From Pseudomonas sp. (GTDB lineage: Bacteria; Pseudomonadota; Gammaproteobacteria; Pseudomonadales; Pseudomonadaceae), in contig NZ_JAQGNX010000127.1 in assembly GCF_028293835.1 (NCBI RefSeq), positions 1 through 64,000 of the forward strand: a DNA stretch of 64,000 nt, written 5' to 3'. The position numbers were made by a program, and so were the translations under genes. Within the stretch, counting starts at the first letter, position 1, and the number at the start of each line of letters is the position of its first letter. Below the pieces are notes generated by a model. The model did not search any database and was not told where the DNA came from. It saw only the letters and a program-made list of their open reading frames with translations. Positions 8,935 to 17,948 of the stretch are shown here, piece after piece.

Positions 8935-10738
8935 CCTGTTCCTCCAACACATCGTTCTCTACCAGGCTGACAATAGCCGTGTAGGGATTGAGGGTGCCGT
9001 GGCGAGAAAGTTCTGCCGCATTTGGCAAAGTCTCAAAAACGACGGTGCCGTGCTCGGATGCAACAACCTTGACTGGATGTTCGCTCAAGTTGAGGTCGAT
9101 GCGCAGTATTTGCCCATCACCCATTTGCCAACGTGCAATGACCGCGCCATGGCCCACTACAGTCGCGCCTAAAGGTCGCGCACCGAGCAGACGCGGCACG
9201 ATGTGCTGATGCCTAAGCGCCAATAACCGGGTGTATAGCGCGAGCCATTGTTGGTGGTCGCTGCCTATATCGGTTTCGAGGAACACCACGTCAAATGCCG
9301 GACGTGACGCCTCGAAGGTGCTGTGAGCATTGGGGTCGGGAATGTGCTCGCGTTTTTCTTCGTCGGCAAACGCCGGAAAATCAGCGAATTCGGCACGACG
9401 ACCTTCGCGCACTGCGTCGGCCAATTCGCCGTGATGGCTGGTGAAAAATAGAAAGGGTTCGCTGGCGCCCCATTCGTCACCCATGAACATCAACGGGATC
9501 ATCGGCGACAGCAGTAACAGTGCGGTGGCTGCACGCAATGCTGGAGCGGGGGTCAATAACGGCAGTCGTTCGCCGTAAGCGCGGTTGCCGATCTGGTCGT
9601 GGTTTTGCAAAAACAGTACGAATGCACTGGGCGGCAAATGCCCGCTGGGTTCGCCGCGCTGATGACCGTGGCGGGTATTTTCCCCCTGGTAAACGAAGCC
9701 TTCACCCAGGCACCTGGCCAGTTTTTGCGTGGGCTCCTGGGTGAAGTCGGAGTAGTAGGCTTCGCTTTCACCGGTCAACAGTACGTGCAAGGTGTTATGG
9801 CCGTCGTCGTTCCATTGAGCATCAAAGCCCTCCGCTAACAGACTGGCCTCGTTATGCTCGTTCTCCAGGTTCAGCCATACCTGCCGCGGCGCCTCGACGT
9901 GATGCCGAACCTGCTGGGCAAACTCTTGAAGGAAAGTGGGGTCGTTGATGGCGTGGACAGCATCCAGACGTAGGCCGTCGAAGCGGTAGTCCAACAACCA
10001 CATCAGAGCGTTATCGATGAAATAGTCGCGAACCTGCCGGCGGCGAAAATCGATGGATGAGCCCCACGGGGTTTTTATATCGTCGCGGAAGAAGCCCTTG
10101 GCATAATTGCCCAGGTAATTGCCGTCCGGGCCGAAGTGGTTGTAGACCACGTCGAGGATCACCATCAGGCCGTGGCTGTGGGCGGTATCAATGAGGTGCT
10201 TTAGTTGATCCGGAGTCCCATAAGAGGATTGCGGCGCATAAGGCAGAACGCCGTCGTAACCCCAGTTACGATCACCTGGAAATTGCGCCAACGGCATCAG
10301 CTCAATGGCAGTGATGCCCAGTTTGGCAAGATGTGGCAGGTGTTTTTCGACCTCGGCATAGCCGCCAAGCACCCCGACATGCAGTTCGTAGATAACCGCC
10401 TCATGCCATGGCCTTCCGGTCCAGGCTGTGTGTTGCCAGCGGTAGGCTGACGAATCGACCACCACACTGAAGGAATGCACACCGTCCGCTTGGGCTCTTG
10501 ACGCTGGGTCAGGCACCTTAAGCTCATCATCGATGCGGAAGCGGTAGTGAGTGCCTGCCGGGCAGCGGACTTCCAGCACAAACCAGCCGTCCTTCTGTGG
10601 CAGCATCGCCACAGAAGACTGGTTTTCAAACTCAACGCTTACGTCGCGGGCATCCGGTGCCCAGAGGGCAAACCGGGTATGTTCTGCATCCATCAATACG
10701 GCGCCGTGGCGCCAGTTTTCATCCGTGCGCATTGGCAT
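8927..10738 (-). CDS. treZ: malto-oligosyltrehalose trehalohydrolase TreZ
   Basis: GH13 hydrolase that releases free trehalose from maltooligosyl trehalose. An N-terminal CBM48-like domain (HGAVLMDAEHTRFALWAPDA) is followed by the catalytic barrel with VIYELHVG, MPLAQFPGDRNWGYDGV, GLRLDAVHAINDP (nucleophile Asp) and LQNHDQIGNRAYGERL. 603 residues fits the family. AAGGGGTTGAACGG precedes the ATG at 10738; a second ATG two codons in is possible. It begins 14 bases after the glgA stop. With TreY it forms the TreYZ route to trehalose, an osmo- and desiccation protectant in Pseudomonas. Confidence 0.97.
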   Translation of the reverse strand: MPMRTDENWRHGAVLMDAEHTRFALWAPDARDVSVEFENQSSVAMLPQKDGWFVLEVRCPAGTHYRFRIDDELKVPDPASRAQADGVHSFSVVVDSSAYRWQHTAWTGRPWHEAVIYELHVGVLGGYAEVEKHLPHLAKLGITAIELMPLAQFPGDRNWGYDGVLPYAPQSSYGTPDQLKHLIDTAHSHGLMVILDVVYNHFGPDGNYLGNYAKGFFRDDIKTPWGSSIDFRRRQVRDYFIDNALMWLLDYRFDGLRLDAVHAINDPTFLQEFAQQVRHHVEAPRQVWLNLENEHNEASLLAEGFDAQWNDDGHNTLHVLLTGESEAYYSDFTQEPTQKLARCLGEGFVYQGENTRHGHQRGEPSGHLPPSAFVLFLQNHDQIGNRAYGERLPLLTPAPALRAATALLLLSPMIPLMFMGDEWGASEPFLFFTSHHGELADAVREGRRAEFADFPAFADEEKREHIPDPNAHSTFEASRPAFDVVFLETDIGSDHQQWLALYTRLLALRHQHIVPRLLGARPLGATVVGHGAVIARWQMGDGQILRIDLNLSEHPVKVVASEHGTVVFETLPNAAELSRHGTLNPYTAIVSLVENDVLEEQDE

Positions 10739-10752
10739 CCGTTCAACCCCTT

Positions 10753-12339
10753 CTAGAGATGGGCGATAGCACCCACGTTCTTTTTCAGTAGTTCTTGATA
10801 AAGCTCAGCATACGGCTCAACTGCTTGAGTCCAATTGAAAGGCGCCGCCATGGCGCGGCAGCGCATGGCATTAAGCAACTCGGGACTATTGAACACTTTG
10901 AACGCCCGATTGAGTGCCTCGGTGTAACTTTCGATGGTCGCGTCTTCAAACAAGAAGCCGGTGACGCCGTCTTCAATAGTGTCAGCCAGGCCACCGGTAT
11001 TGCGTGCCACTGGCAATGAGCCAAACCGCTGCGCATACATCTGGCTCAAGCCACAGGGTTCATAGCGCGACGGCATCAATAAGAAGTCACTGCCAGCAAA
11101 CATACGCCGGGCGTCAGTCTCGTTGAAGCCGACACGCACACTGACTTGACCGGGGAAGCGCAGGGCGAGTTCCCTCATTGACTCTTCTTCTTCCGGTTCA
11201 CCACGACCGATGATTGCGATCTGGCCGCCGAGGTTGACAATGTGTTCAGCGACACCGATGGTCAGGTCTAGGCCTTTCTGGAAGACCAACCGTGATACCA
11301 CGGCAAATAGCGGTCCCTGGGACGGCTCAAGTTCAAACAGCTCACGCACGTAGTCGGCGTTGATTTCCTTACGCTGCCATTCGTTGGGCTCAAAACGGCA
11401 AATCAAGTGCTCGTCAGTGGCTGCATCCCAACTGGCATCAATCCCGTTTGGAATCCCGCTCAACAGACCCTGCTCGGCTTTGCTCTGGAGAAAACCTTCC
11501 AGACCACAGCCGAATGTCGGGGTGGTTATCTCTTTAGCGTAAGTAGCGCTCACCGTGGTGATATGGCTCGCGTAAGCCATGCCCGCCTTGATAAAGGAGA
11601 GCTTGCCGTAGAATTCCATACCGTCGGTGCCCAATGCCTGGTCAGGAATACCCAGTTCACGGTTGCAGCCGGTACTCACCGTCCCTTGGTAAGCAAGGTT
11701 ATGGATGGTGAAAATGCTTGGCGTAGTCTGGCCGCGCCATTTCATATAGGCAGGCGCCAGTCCGGCAGGCCAGTCGTGGGCATGAACCAGTTCAGGGCAC
11801 CACTGGGTTTTAACCGAGCCCCCTGCAAAATCCGCAGCGGCAAGACCAAGGCGCGCGAAGCGAATGTGGTTGTCGGCCCAATCGCGACCATTCTTGTCGC
11901 CATACGGTGTGCCTTCGCGTTCATACAGCTCAGGACAAATCACCACATAGATAACCAGGCCGTCTTTCATGTCCATGCGACCGATCTTGCATGGAGGCAG
12001 CCCGGCATATCCGCTCAATTGACTAATAACGTGTATCGGGTTGCCGCTGTTGAGAACCTGTGGGTAGCCGGGAATCAGCACTCTGACATCGTGCAGGTGG
12101 CGCATCGCTCGCGGCAGTGCGGCAGACACATCGCCAAGACCTCCGGTTTTTACCAGGTCAGCCATTTCCGAAGTCACGAATAGAATCTTTCTTTTATTCG
12201 TCAGAGTAACCGTTGGCGAGGAAGTCGGCAGTTGCAGCAGTGGCGCGCTAGTCGAGGCGAAGATCGGCAGAGGGGTCAGCCCGCTTGCCGGCTGGTTGAA
12301 ACTCTCTCCCTTCTGGGTTTGGACAGCGCCGCTAATCAT
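10753..12339 (-). CDS. glgA: glycogen synthase GlgA
   Basis: GT5 enzyme that transfers glucose from ADP-glucose to the non-reducing end of an alpha-1,4 glucan. After a leader of about 45 residues rich in Ser/Thr/Pro, the catalytic fold begins KILFVTSEMADLVKTGGLGDVSAALP, containing the ADP-glucose-binding K-T-G-G-L motif. The C-terminal half has VVSRLVFQKGLDL and PSRYEPCGLSQMYAQRFG with the retaining GT-B Glu. 528 residues is longer than the usual ~480 because of the leader. GGGAGAGAAAG precedes the ATG. It is the first gene of the minus-strand operon, so the promoter should lie in the ~600-base gap upstream. It supplies linear glucan to TreY and GlgX. Confidence 0.96.
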   Translation of the reverse strand: MISGAVQTQKGESFNQPASGLTPLPIFASTSAPLLQLPTSSPTVTLTNKRKILFVTSEMADLVKTGGLGDVSAALPRAMRHLHDVRVLIPGYPQVLNSGNPIHVISQLSGYAGLPPCKIGRMDMKDGLVIYVVICPELYEREGTPYGDKNGRDWADNHIRFARLGLAAADFAGGSVKTQWCPELVHAHDWPAGLAPAYMKWRGQTTPSIFTIHNLAYQGTVSTGCNRELGIPDQALGTDGMEFYGKLSFIKAGMAYASHITTVSATYAKEITTPTFGCGLEGFLQSKAEQGLLSGIPNGIDASWDAATDEHLICRFEPNEWQRKEINADYVRELFELEPSQGPLFAVVSRLVFQKGLDLTIGVAEHIVNLGGQIAIIGRGEPEEEESMRELALRFPGQVSVRVGFNETDARRMFAGSDFLLMPSRYEPCGLSQMYAQRFGSLPVARNTGGLADTIEDGVTGFLFEDATIESYTEALNRAFKVFNSPELLNAMRCRAMAAPFNWTQAVEPYAELYQELLKKNVGAIAHL

Positions 12340-12910
12340 CTTTCTCTCCCGTTAAATGCAGTGATTGGTGCAGCTTTGAATTTCTTGTAGGCCATATCCT
12401 ATGGCGTCCACACAAGCGCTACGCAAGAACAGTACCCATTTACCGGATGCGTTATAGCTGGACAGGGGACAGAGCCTGAACTCGGGTTATGCCAATAGCT
12501 TAGGCTCTCTTTCATGATGACCCACCGTTGTCGTAGAAAGTTTCGAATATTTTTCCAAACGGGTCTGGAGCAGGGGTCGGGGCGTAGCTGACTGCTTTAG
12601 CGAAGGATATTACAAGGCATTTTTTGTGTGGAATGCGCTTTTATGGGGCGCGCACCTTGCCTGCCGGTGCTTCAGACCGTTGGTCTGATTGTTCTACAAT
12701 GAAACAACACGACGATGAAGGGGCCAGAATAAGCTTCAACAAAATAAGCGGAAAGTCGGGTAAAAAACTGACGTGCATTTTATCGGTGCGCGGATAGTTC
12801 TAGTTGTACGGATTTGAACGGTTTTCGTGCGAGGGTTAAGGAGTGATTTATATCGGCTCAGGTACGTCAGGCGTATTGGCGATCAACAGAATATGTGGGT
12901 GTATTTGTAT
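12340..12910 (-). promoter_or_regulatory. glgA upstream region with tandem palindromes
   Basis: About 570 bases without a credible gene between glgA and cptA. It must hold the operon promoter, but I cannot assign -35/-10 boxes with confidence. Two adjacent inverted repeats stand out at 12672-12688 (TCAGACC-GTT-GGTCTGA) and 12688-12700 (ATTGT-TCT-ACAAT), about 330-360 bases from the glgA start. They look like operator sites but could serve an unseen transcript. Confidence 0.45.
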
Positions 12911-12940
12911 AATAAAAGGCCCACCAAGTGGGTGGGCCTT
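12911..12940 (-). terminator. intrinsic terminator of cptA
   Basis: Read on the minus strand: AAGGCCCACC, a five-base loop, GGTGGGCCTT, then TTATTATAC. The 10-base perfect stem (12916-12940) begins 7 bases after the cptA stop and is followed by a T-rich tract. Confidence 0.85.
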
Positions 12941-12946
12941 AAGCGC

Positions 12947-14689
12947 TTACTGGGCGACTACCTTCGCTACAGGGGGCGGGGGTGTGTTGCCGCGCATCAG
13001 ACTGAAGTCAGTCAGGCCTTTCTGTGCGTAGGGGTCACCTATCAAGCGTGGGCGTTCTTTGAAGTCAAAACCCACCAGGCTCTTGGTACTGTCCAACTGA
13101 TCAAAGCTCAAGCCCGCCAACTGCGCCCAGGTGTGGATCAGCGACGAACTGCTGAATGGCCGGCTCTTGATAGCGGAGAAGTCCCAGTTGTGGGTTTGGC
13201 GCCACTTCGGTGAGGCATACAGCATGAAGGGGATCGTATACATCGGTACGGTCGGGGCGGCCTCATTGCGGCCAAGCACATTGTATTTAGGGCCGTCATA
13301 GACGTCTTCGCCGTGGTCGGACAGGTACATCAAGAATCCGTTTGGGTCGGACTTGGCGTAGCTTTTAATCAGGCTAGACACCACGAAATCGTTATACAAG
13401 ACTGCGTTGTCATAGGTGTTGTAGATCGGCACCTGGTCATCAGTGAGTGCCGCTGGCACGCCCGTCCGGTCGGTAAACTTGTCGAACGACTCGGGGTAGC
13501 GGTACTGGTAGCTCATATGGGTGCCCAGCAAATGGACGACGATGAATTTGCGCGGCGCCGGATCGTCAAGAACCTTGTTAAACGGTTCGATGACATCGCC
13601 ATCGTACTGGCGCGCATTTTGGTTGCGGTTGTTGTTGAGGTAGACCTGCTCGTCGGTCTGTTCAGAGAACGTCGTGAGCATGGTGTTGCGCTTGGTCATG
13701 GTCTGCTGGTTGGTGATCCAGTAGGTCTTGTAACCGGCTTGCTTCATGACGCTAACGATCGACGGCGTTTTCAGGTAAAGGTCCGGGTCCTGTTCGTTGG
13801 CGAAGGTCAGCACCTGTTGCAGCGCTTCAATGGTGTAAGGCCGTGGGGTAATGACGTTATCAAATACCTGCAACTGGTCTTTCAGCGCGTCCAGGTTGGG
13901 CGTGGTCTCGCGGGGATAACCGTAGAGGCTCATGCGCTGGCGGTTGGTTGATTCGCCGATCACCAGCACCATGGTCGCTGGAAGATTGGCCTGTTGGTCC
14001 TTCAAGTTCGTCAGCGGCGGGATCTCGCTGCTGCTTTTAAGCATGCCTTGCATGCTGTTCAGCTGTTGGCCGTAACGGTGGTAAGCCACCAGCATTTGCC
14101 ATGGCACCGCGGGCTCGACGCGAGTTTCAAAGCTTTCGAACGCTCCTGCCATGTCACCGTGCCGGTCTATCTGCTTGTAGAACGGCAGCACGATAAGCAT
14201 GAACACGATGAACGCTGACGCGATCCAGGCCCTGCGGCGCGGCATTAGCACCGGGCGCAAGCGAGTCCAGAGGAATATCGCGAAAGCGGTGTGGGCCAGG
14301 AATGCCAGCAACATCCACCAGGCGAAATACTGGGTGATGTATTCGCCGGCTTCCGAGACGTTGGACTCGAACATGATAAAGATGACGCTTTGCGAGAACT
14401 CTTGCTGGTAGATGAAGAAGTAACCCAGGCTCGCCAGCGAACATAACCACAGCACGACGCCGATGACAGCAGCCATGACGCGGGTTTTAGAAGGGATCAA
14501 CAACATTGGCACAAGCCACAGCGCGCTCATGACGAACGCCTGGCGGAAACCGGCAAAGCCTGAAGTCCCGGTCACTTGGATAAGCAGCTGGGTGATGCCG
14601 GAAAAATACCAAAAGAACACAAAGAGCCAGCACAGCCCGGCCCAGTCAAAACCTTTCGGGGACGTCTTACCCCGTTTGAAAATCGCCAT
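12947..14689 (-). CDS. cptA: phosphoethanolamine transferase CptA
   Basis: Inner-membrane enzyme that transfers phosphoethanolamine from phosphatidylethanolamine to lipopolysaccharide (heptose/core in enterobacteria). The N-terminal ~180 residues contain about five membrane segments. The periplasmic sulfatase-fold domain has VLVIGESTNRQRMSLYGYPRE with the Thr nucleophile, VVHLLGTHMSYQYRYPE and YLSDHGEDVYDGP with metal ligands. As I recall the E. coli protein, it aligns over the whole length. The track begins at a GTG at 14704, but the ATG at 14689 (MAIFKRGKTS) has GGAG six bases upstream, giving 580 residues. It is a single-gene unit with a strong terminator. Such changes lower the negative charge of the outer surface and affect resistance to cationic peptides. 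Confidence 0.92.
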   Translation of the reverse strand: MAIFKRGKTSPKGFDWAGLCWLFVFFWYFSGITQLLIQVTGTSGFAGFRQAFVMSALWLVPMLLIPSKTRVMAAVIGVVLWLCSLASLGYFFIYQQEFSQSVIFIMFESNVSEAGEYITQYFAWWMLLAFLAHTAFAIFLWTRLRPVLMPRRRAWIASAFIVFMLIVLPFYKQIDRHGDMAGAFESFETRVEPAVPWQMLVAYHRYGQQLNSMQGMLKSSSEIPPLTNLKDQQANLPATMVLVIGESTNRQRMSLYGYPRETTPNLDALKDQLQVFDNVITPRPYTIEALQQVLTFANEQDPDLYLKTPSIVSVMKQAGYKTYWITNQQTMTKRNTMLTTFSEQTDEQVYLNNNRNQNARQYDGDVIEPFNKVLDDPAPRKFIVVHLLGTHMSYQYRYPESFDKFTDRTGVPAALTDDQVPIYNTYDNAVLYNDFVVSSLIKSYAKSDPNGFLMYLSDHGEDVYDGPKYNVLGRNEAAPTVPMYTIPFMLYASPKWRQTHNWDFSAIKSRPFSSSSLIHTWAQLAGLSFDQLDSTKSLVGFDFKERPRLIGDPYAQKGLTDFSLMRGNTPPPPVAKVVAQ

Positions 14690-14910
14690 CAAGCGCTCCA
14701 GCACATAAACCCGTGAGAATCCGGCGGCAAAAAGCCAGGCCGACTATCTCTTCACCCGAGAGCCGGGCCGTTTGAAAAGGGCGAGAAGTATAGCCGAGAG
14801 GACGTGAAGAAATCACATCAAGTGACGGGCGAGGGGAAAGGGGGCGGAACGTTAGTCAGTGTATCTGGTCCGAAGCAACAGTCTCGGCGCACAATGGCGC
14901 ATGGGAAGGG

Positions 14911-14933
14911 GGCTCGAAGAAGACCTGCGAGCC
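14911..14933 (-). terminator. weak terminator-like hairpin
   Basis: GGCTCG and CGAGCC arms around an 11-base loop, 16 bases past the stop of the small gene at 14950. The following minus-strand sequence is C-rich with only a short T pair, so termination is uncertain. Confidence 0.35.
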
Positions 14934-14949
14934 GCCCGGACCGGTTAGC

Positions 14950-15126
14950 TCACTGACGCAGTGGGGGAATTGACTCAAGCGGCAGGGACGTTTGGAGCAT
15001 GAGTGTTAGATGAGCAATTTTTTGCTGCAACTGTGCGTTTTCGTCCTTGAGCTGCCGCAACTCGTCACGGCGAATGCTCACGAACAGCGTTTGGGGTGGG
15101 AGTGCTGCCAGTAGGGTGGTGACCAT
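14950..15126 (-). CDS. small coiled-coil protein, 58 aa
   Basis: This gene is too short for the ORF track. The ATG at 15126 is preceded by TCGAGGCAAGCA, a good ribosome site with GAGG six bases away, and the frame runs to a TGA at 14950. The product starts MVTTLLAALPPQTLFVSIRR and continues with a charged heptad-like helix (DELRQLKDENAQLQQKI), then HLTLMLQTSLPLES. The helix looks like a short leucine zipper, as in small multimerising or adaptor proteins. It stands alone between cptA and gnd, both on their own promoters. Function unknown; the evidence for coding is the ribosome site and the sensible amino-acid pattern. Confidence 0.65.
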   Translation of the reverse strand: MVTTLLAALPPQTLFVSIRRDELRQLKDENAQLQQKIAHLTLMLQTSLPLESIPPLRQ

Positions 15127-15441
15127 TGCTTGCCTCGAAAAAAAGACGTGTATCGGCTCAGCGTCAGGCGTTTCGAGATTTTCAGGCTTCGTTGAAGCAT
15201 GACTTTTCGTTTAGCCTACTGAGCTATCGGCGCGATTCTGGTTTCTTTTATACAAAATTGGAACTTTTTTATTTTAAATTGTCGCGAACGTTGCTTGATC
15301 GCGAAAACAGATTGAATCAGGCAGGCTCACCTATGCCCCCTGCCTATGGCAAACCTGGTCCGAACGCTCTGGACTACCCTTTTTGTACTGCTGGGCTATA
15401 AGGTGAGGCATCCCTTTCTTCGTATTCAGGAGCACACCCAC
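15127..15441 (+). promoter_or_regulatory. gnd upstream region
   Basis: About 315 bases with an AT-rich stretch around 15240-15285 (TTTTATTTTAAATTG). It should hold the promoter of the gnd-zwf-HAD operon and that of the divergent small gene. I cannot place the boxes reliably and see no convincing HexR site. The track ORF 15126-15401 is not supported by a start signal. Confidence 0.4.
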
Positions 15442-16419
15442 ATGCAACTCGGGATTATTGGTTTGGGCCGTATGGGCGGCAACATCGCGCGACGGTTGAT
15501 GCTTGATGGCCATACCACGGTTGTGTATGACCGCGATGAGAGCTCCCGCGCCGCGCTCGCTAAAGAAGGCTCGACGGCCGTTGTGGACCTGGCGGCGTTG
15601 GTTGCCGGACTGGATAAACCCCGCGCAGTGTGGGTCATGCTTCCTGCGGGCGCGCCTACTGAAGACACGATCAATACCCTAAGCGAGTTGCTTGAGCCCG
15701 GCGACGTGATCATCGACGGCGGCAACAGCTTTTATAAAGACGATATTCGTCGCGCCCAGGCCCTGACGCAGCAGCAACTGCACTACGTTGATGTCGGCAC
15801 ATCGGGCGGCGTCTGGGGCCTGGAGCGCGGTTACTGCATGATGATCGGGGGTGATGCCGAGGTGGTTCAACGCCTTGATCCGCTGTTCAACACCCTGGCT
15901 CCCGGTTACGGATCGGTAGAGCGGACCAAAGACCGTAACGCGGCCGATGATCGTGCTGAACGTGGGTATATCCATGCCGGTCCCGCTGGGGCGGGGCATT
16001 TCGTGAAGATGATCCACAACGGCATTGAATACGGAATGATGCAGGCGTTCGCCGAGGGCTTCGACATCCTCAAGATGAAAAACTCGGAAAACTTGCCGCC
16101 AGAAGAGCGCTTTGATCTCAATGTCGCTGATATCGCTGAAGTCTGGCGCCGGGGCAGTGTGGTTTCTTCCTGGTTGCTTGACCTGACTGCCGACGCTTTG
16201 GCGATTGACCCGCAGCTCAGTGCCTACTCCGGCAAAGTGGCGGACAGCGGTGAAGGCCGCTGGACCATTGATGCCGCCATGGAGCAATCGGTGCCGGTGC
16301 CGGTGCTGTCCAGCGCACTTTTTGCACGGTTTCGCTCACGCCAGGACAGCACCTACGGCGACAAAATGCTGTCGGCCATGCGCTTTGGCTTCGGCGGTCA
16401 CAAAGAGGGGCCAAAATAA
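15442..16419 (+). CDS. gnd: 6-phosphogluconate dehydrogenase (decarboxylating), short type
   Basis: Oxidative pentose phosphate pathway enzyme converting 6-phosphogluconate to ribulose 5-phosphate, CO2 and reduced nucleotide. [19 protein letters not shown] is the Rossmann fingerprint, [14 protein letters not shown] the substrate loop and [20 protein letters not shown] carries the catalytic Lys region. 325 residues is the short GntZ-like class, which usually prefers NAD+, rather than the ~470-residue E. coli type. The track start at 15346 is too far upstream; the ATG at 15442 has AGGAG nine bases before it. Its TAA overlaps the zwf ATG (TAATG), so the two are coupled. Confidence 0.95.
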   Translation: MQLGIIGLGRMGGNIARRLMLDGHTTVVYDRDESSRAALAKEGSTAVVDLAALVAGLDKPRAVWVMLPAGAPTEDTINTLSELLEPGDVIIDGGNSFYKDDIRRAQALTQQQLHYVDVGTSGGVWGLERGYCMMIGGDAEVVQRLDPLFNTLAPGYGSVERTKDRNAADDRAERGYIHAGPAGAGHFVKMIHNGIEYGMMQAFAEGFDILKMKNSENLPPEERFDLNVADIAEVWRRGSVVSSWLLDLTADALAIDPQLSAYSGKVADSGEGRWTIDAAMEQSVPVPVLSSALFARFRSRQDSTYGDKMLSAMRFGFGGHKEGPK

Positions 16420-17948
16420 TGGGTCTGTCGCGCACGAAAACCAGGCAAGAACCGAAAGTTGCACCGCCGACCACGCTGTTTCTATTCGGTGCCCACGGTG
16501 ATTTGGTCAAGCGGCTGCTGATGCCCGCGCTGTATAACCTGAGCCGTGATGGATTGATTGGCAACGGCATACACATCGTGGGCGTCGACCATAACGCCAT
16601 TAGCGATGCCGATTTCGCTAAAAAGCTTGAGGACTTTATCCGCCAGGAAGCCGCCAGCAAGGTCGCCGAAGGTGGGGCAGAGCCGCTGGACCCGGAATTG
16701 TGGGACCAACTCGCCAGCCGTATCAGTTATGTCCAGGGTGATTTCCTCGACGACTCCACCTACCGCGACATCGGCGAAAAAATCAAAGCAACCGGCACTG
16801 GCAACGCGGTGTTTTACCTTGCCACTGCTCCACGCTTTTTCAGCGAAGTCGCCAAGCGTCTGGGTTCATCGGGCCTGTTGCTGGAAACCGATGACTACTT
16901 CCGTCGCGTGGTGATTGAAAAGCCGTTCGGTTCCGATTTGCCTAGCGCAGTGGCCCTCAATGCCTGCTTGCTCAAAGTCATGGCGGAAAAGCAGATTTAC
17001 CGGATCGACCATTACCTGGGCAAAGAGACCGTACAGAATATTTTGGTCAGCCGTTTTTCCAACGGCCTGTTCGAATCGTTCTGGAATAATCATTACATCG
17101 ATCACATTCAAATCACGGCAGCGGAAACCGTAGGCGTTGAGACCCGTGGCAGCTTTTACGAGCACACAGGTGCACTGCGTGACATGGTGCCCAACCACTT
17201 GTTCCAACTGCTGGCGATGGTTGCGATGGAGCCACCTGCGGCATTTGGCGCTGATGCGGTACGCGGTGAGAAAGCCAAGGTCATCGGTGCCATTCGCCCG
17301 TGGACCGAGGAAGAAGCCTTGGCCAACTCGGTGCGCGGCCAATACGCTGAAAGCACGATTGGCGACAAAAGTGTCGCCGGTTATCGGGAAGAGGCCAATG
17401 TGGCGCCGGACAGCACCACTGAAACCTTCGTCGCGCTGAAAGTGATGATCGACAACTGGCGTTGGGTGGGGGTGCCGTTCTATTTGCGCACGGGCAAGCG
17501 CATGAGCACTCGTGACACCGAAATTGCGATTTGCTTCAAACCCGCGCCTTATGCTCAGTTTCGCGACACGGAAGTGGATCAACTCAAGCCGAATTACTTG
17601 AAAATTCAGATTCAGCCTAACGAGGGCATGTGGTTTGACCTGCAGGCCAAGCGCCCAGGTCCGACCCTGGACATGGAAAACATTGAGCTGGGGTTCGCCT
17701 ATAAGGACTTCTTCGAGATGCAACCGTCGACAGGTTACGAAACCCTGATTTACGACTGCCTGACCGGCGACCAGACCTTGTTTCAGCGGGCAGACAACAT
17801 CGAAAATGGTTGGCGGGCCGTGCAACCGTTCCTGGATGCCTGGGCTAAACACGCCCAGGTCGAACAGTACAAGGCCGGTGAAGATGGCCCGACGGCTGCC
17901 GACGAACTTCTGCAACGTGACGGTCGCGAATGGCGCAGCATTAAATGA
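16419..17948 (+). CDS. zwf: glucose-6-phosphate 1-dehydrogenase
   Basis: Oxidises glucose 6-phosphate to 6-phosphogluconolactone, the entry to the Entner-Doudoroff and pentose phosphate routes. TLFLFGAHGDLVKRLLMPALY is the nucleotide-binding fingerprint, RIDHYLGKETVQN the active-site motif with the catalytic His nearby, and YLRTGKRM is a conserved C-terminal element. 509 residues. It starts on the last base of the gnd stop codon and ends overlapping the HAD phosphatase start. No pgl or edd gene is in the window, so this may be one of two zwf copies, as in many pseudomonads; that is inference. Cytoplasmic. Confidence 0.97.
   Translation: MGLSRTKTRQEPKVAPPTTLFLFGAHGDLVKRLLMPALYNLSRDGLIGNGIHIVGVDHNAISDADFAKKLEDFIRQEAASKVAEGGAEPLDPELWDQLASRISYVQGDFLDDSTYRDIGEKIKATGTGNAVFYLATAPRFFSEVAKRLGSSGLLLETDDYFRRVVIEKPFGSDLPSAVALNACLLKVMAEKQIYRIDHYLGKETVQNILVSRFSNGLFESFWNNHYIDHIQITAAETVGVETRGSFYEHTGALRDMVPNHLFQLLAMVAMEPPAAFGADAVRGEKAKVIGAIRPWTEEEALANSVRGQYAESTIGDKSVAGYREEANVAPDSTTETFVALKVMIDNWRWVGVPFYLRTGKRMSTRDTEIAICFKPAPYAQFRDTEVDQLKPNYLKIQIQPNEGMWFDLQAKRPGPTLDMENIELGFAYKDFFEMQPSTGYETLIYDCLTGDQTLFQRADNIENGWRAVQPFLDAWAKHAQVEQYKAGEDGPTAADELLQRDGREWRSIK

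Noticed and set aside
12843-13031. 62-codon plus-strand ORF with AAGGAG just upstream
   Set aside because: It runs through the cptA terminator and into cptA on the other strand; the product has no sensible pattern.
15126-15401. 91-codon plus-strand ORF upstream of gnd
   Set aside because: No ribosome site, low-complexity AT-rich middle, and it lies in the promoter region; the minus-strand small gene beside it has better support.
16866-17915. 349-codon minus-strand ORF opposite zwf
   Set aside because: Antisense shadow; zwf motifs run through the whole region in the other frame.
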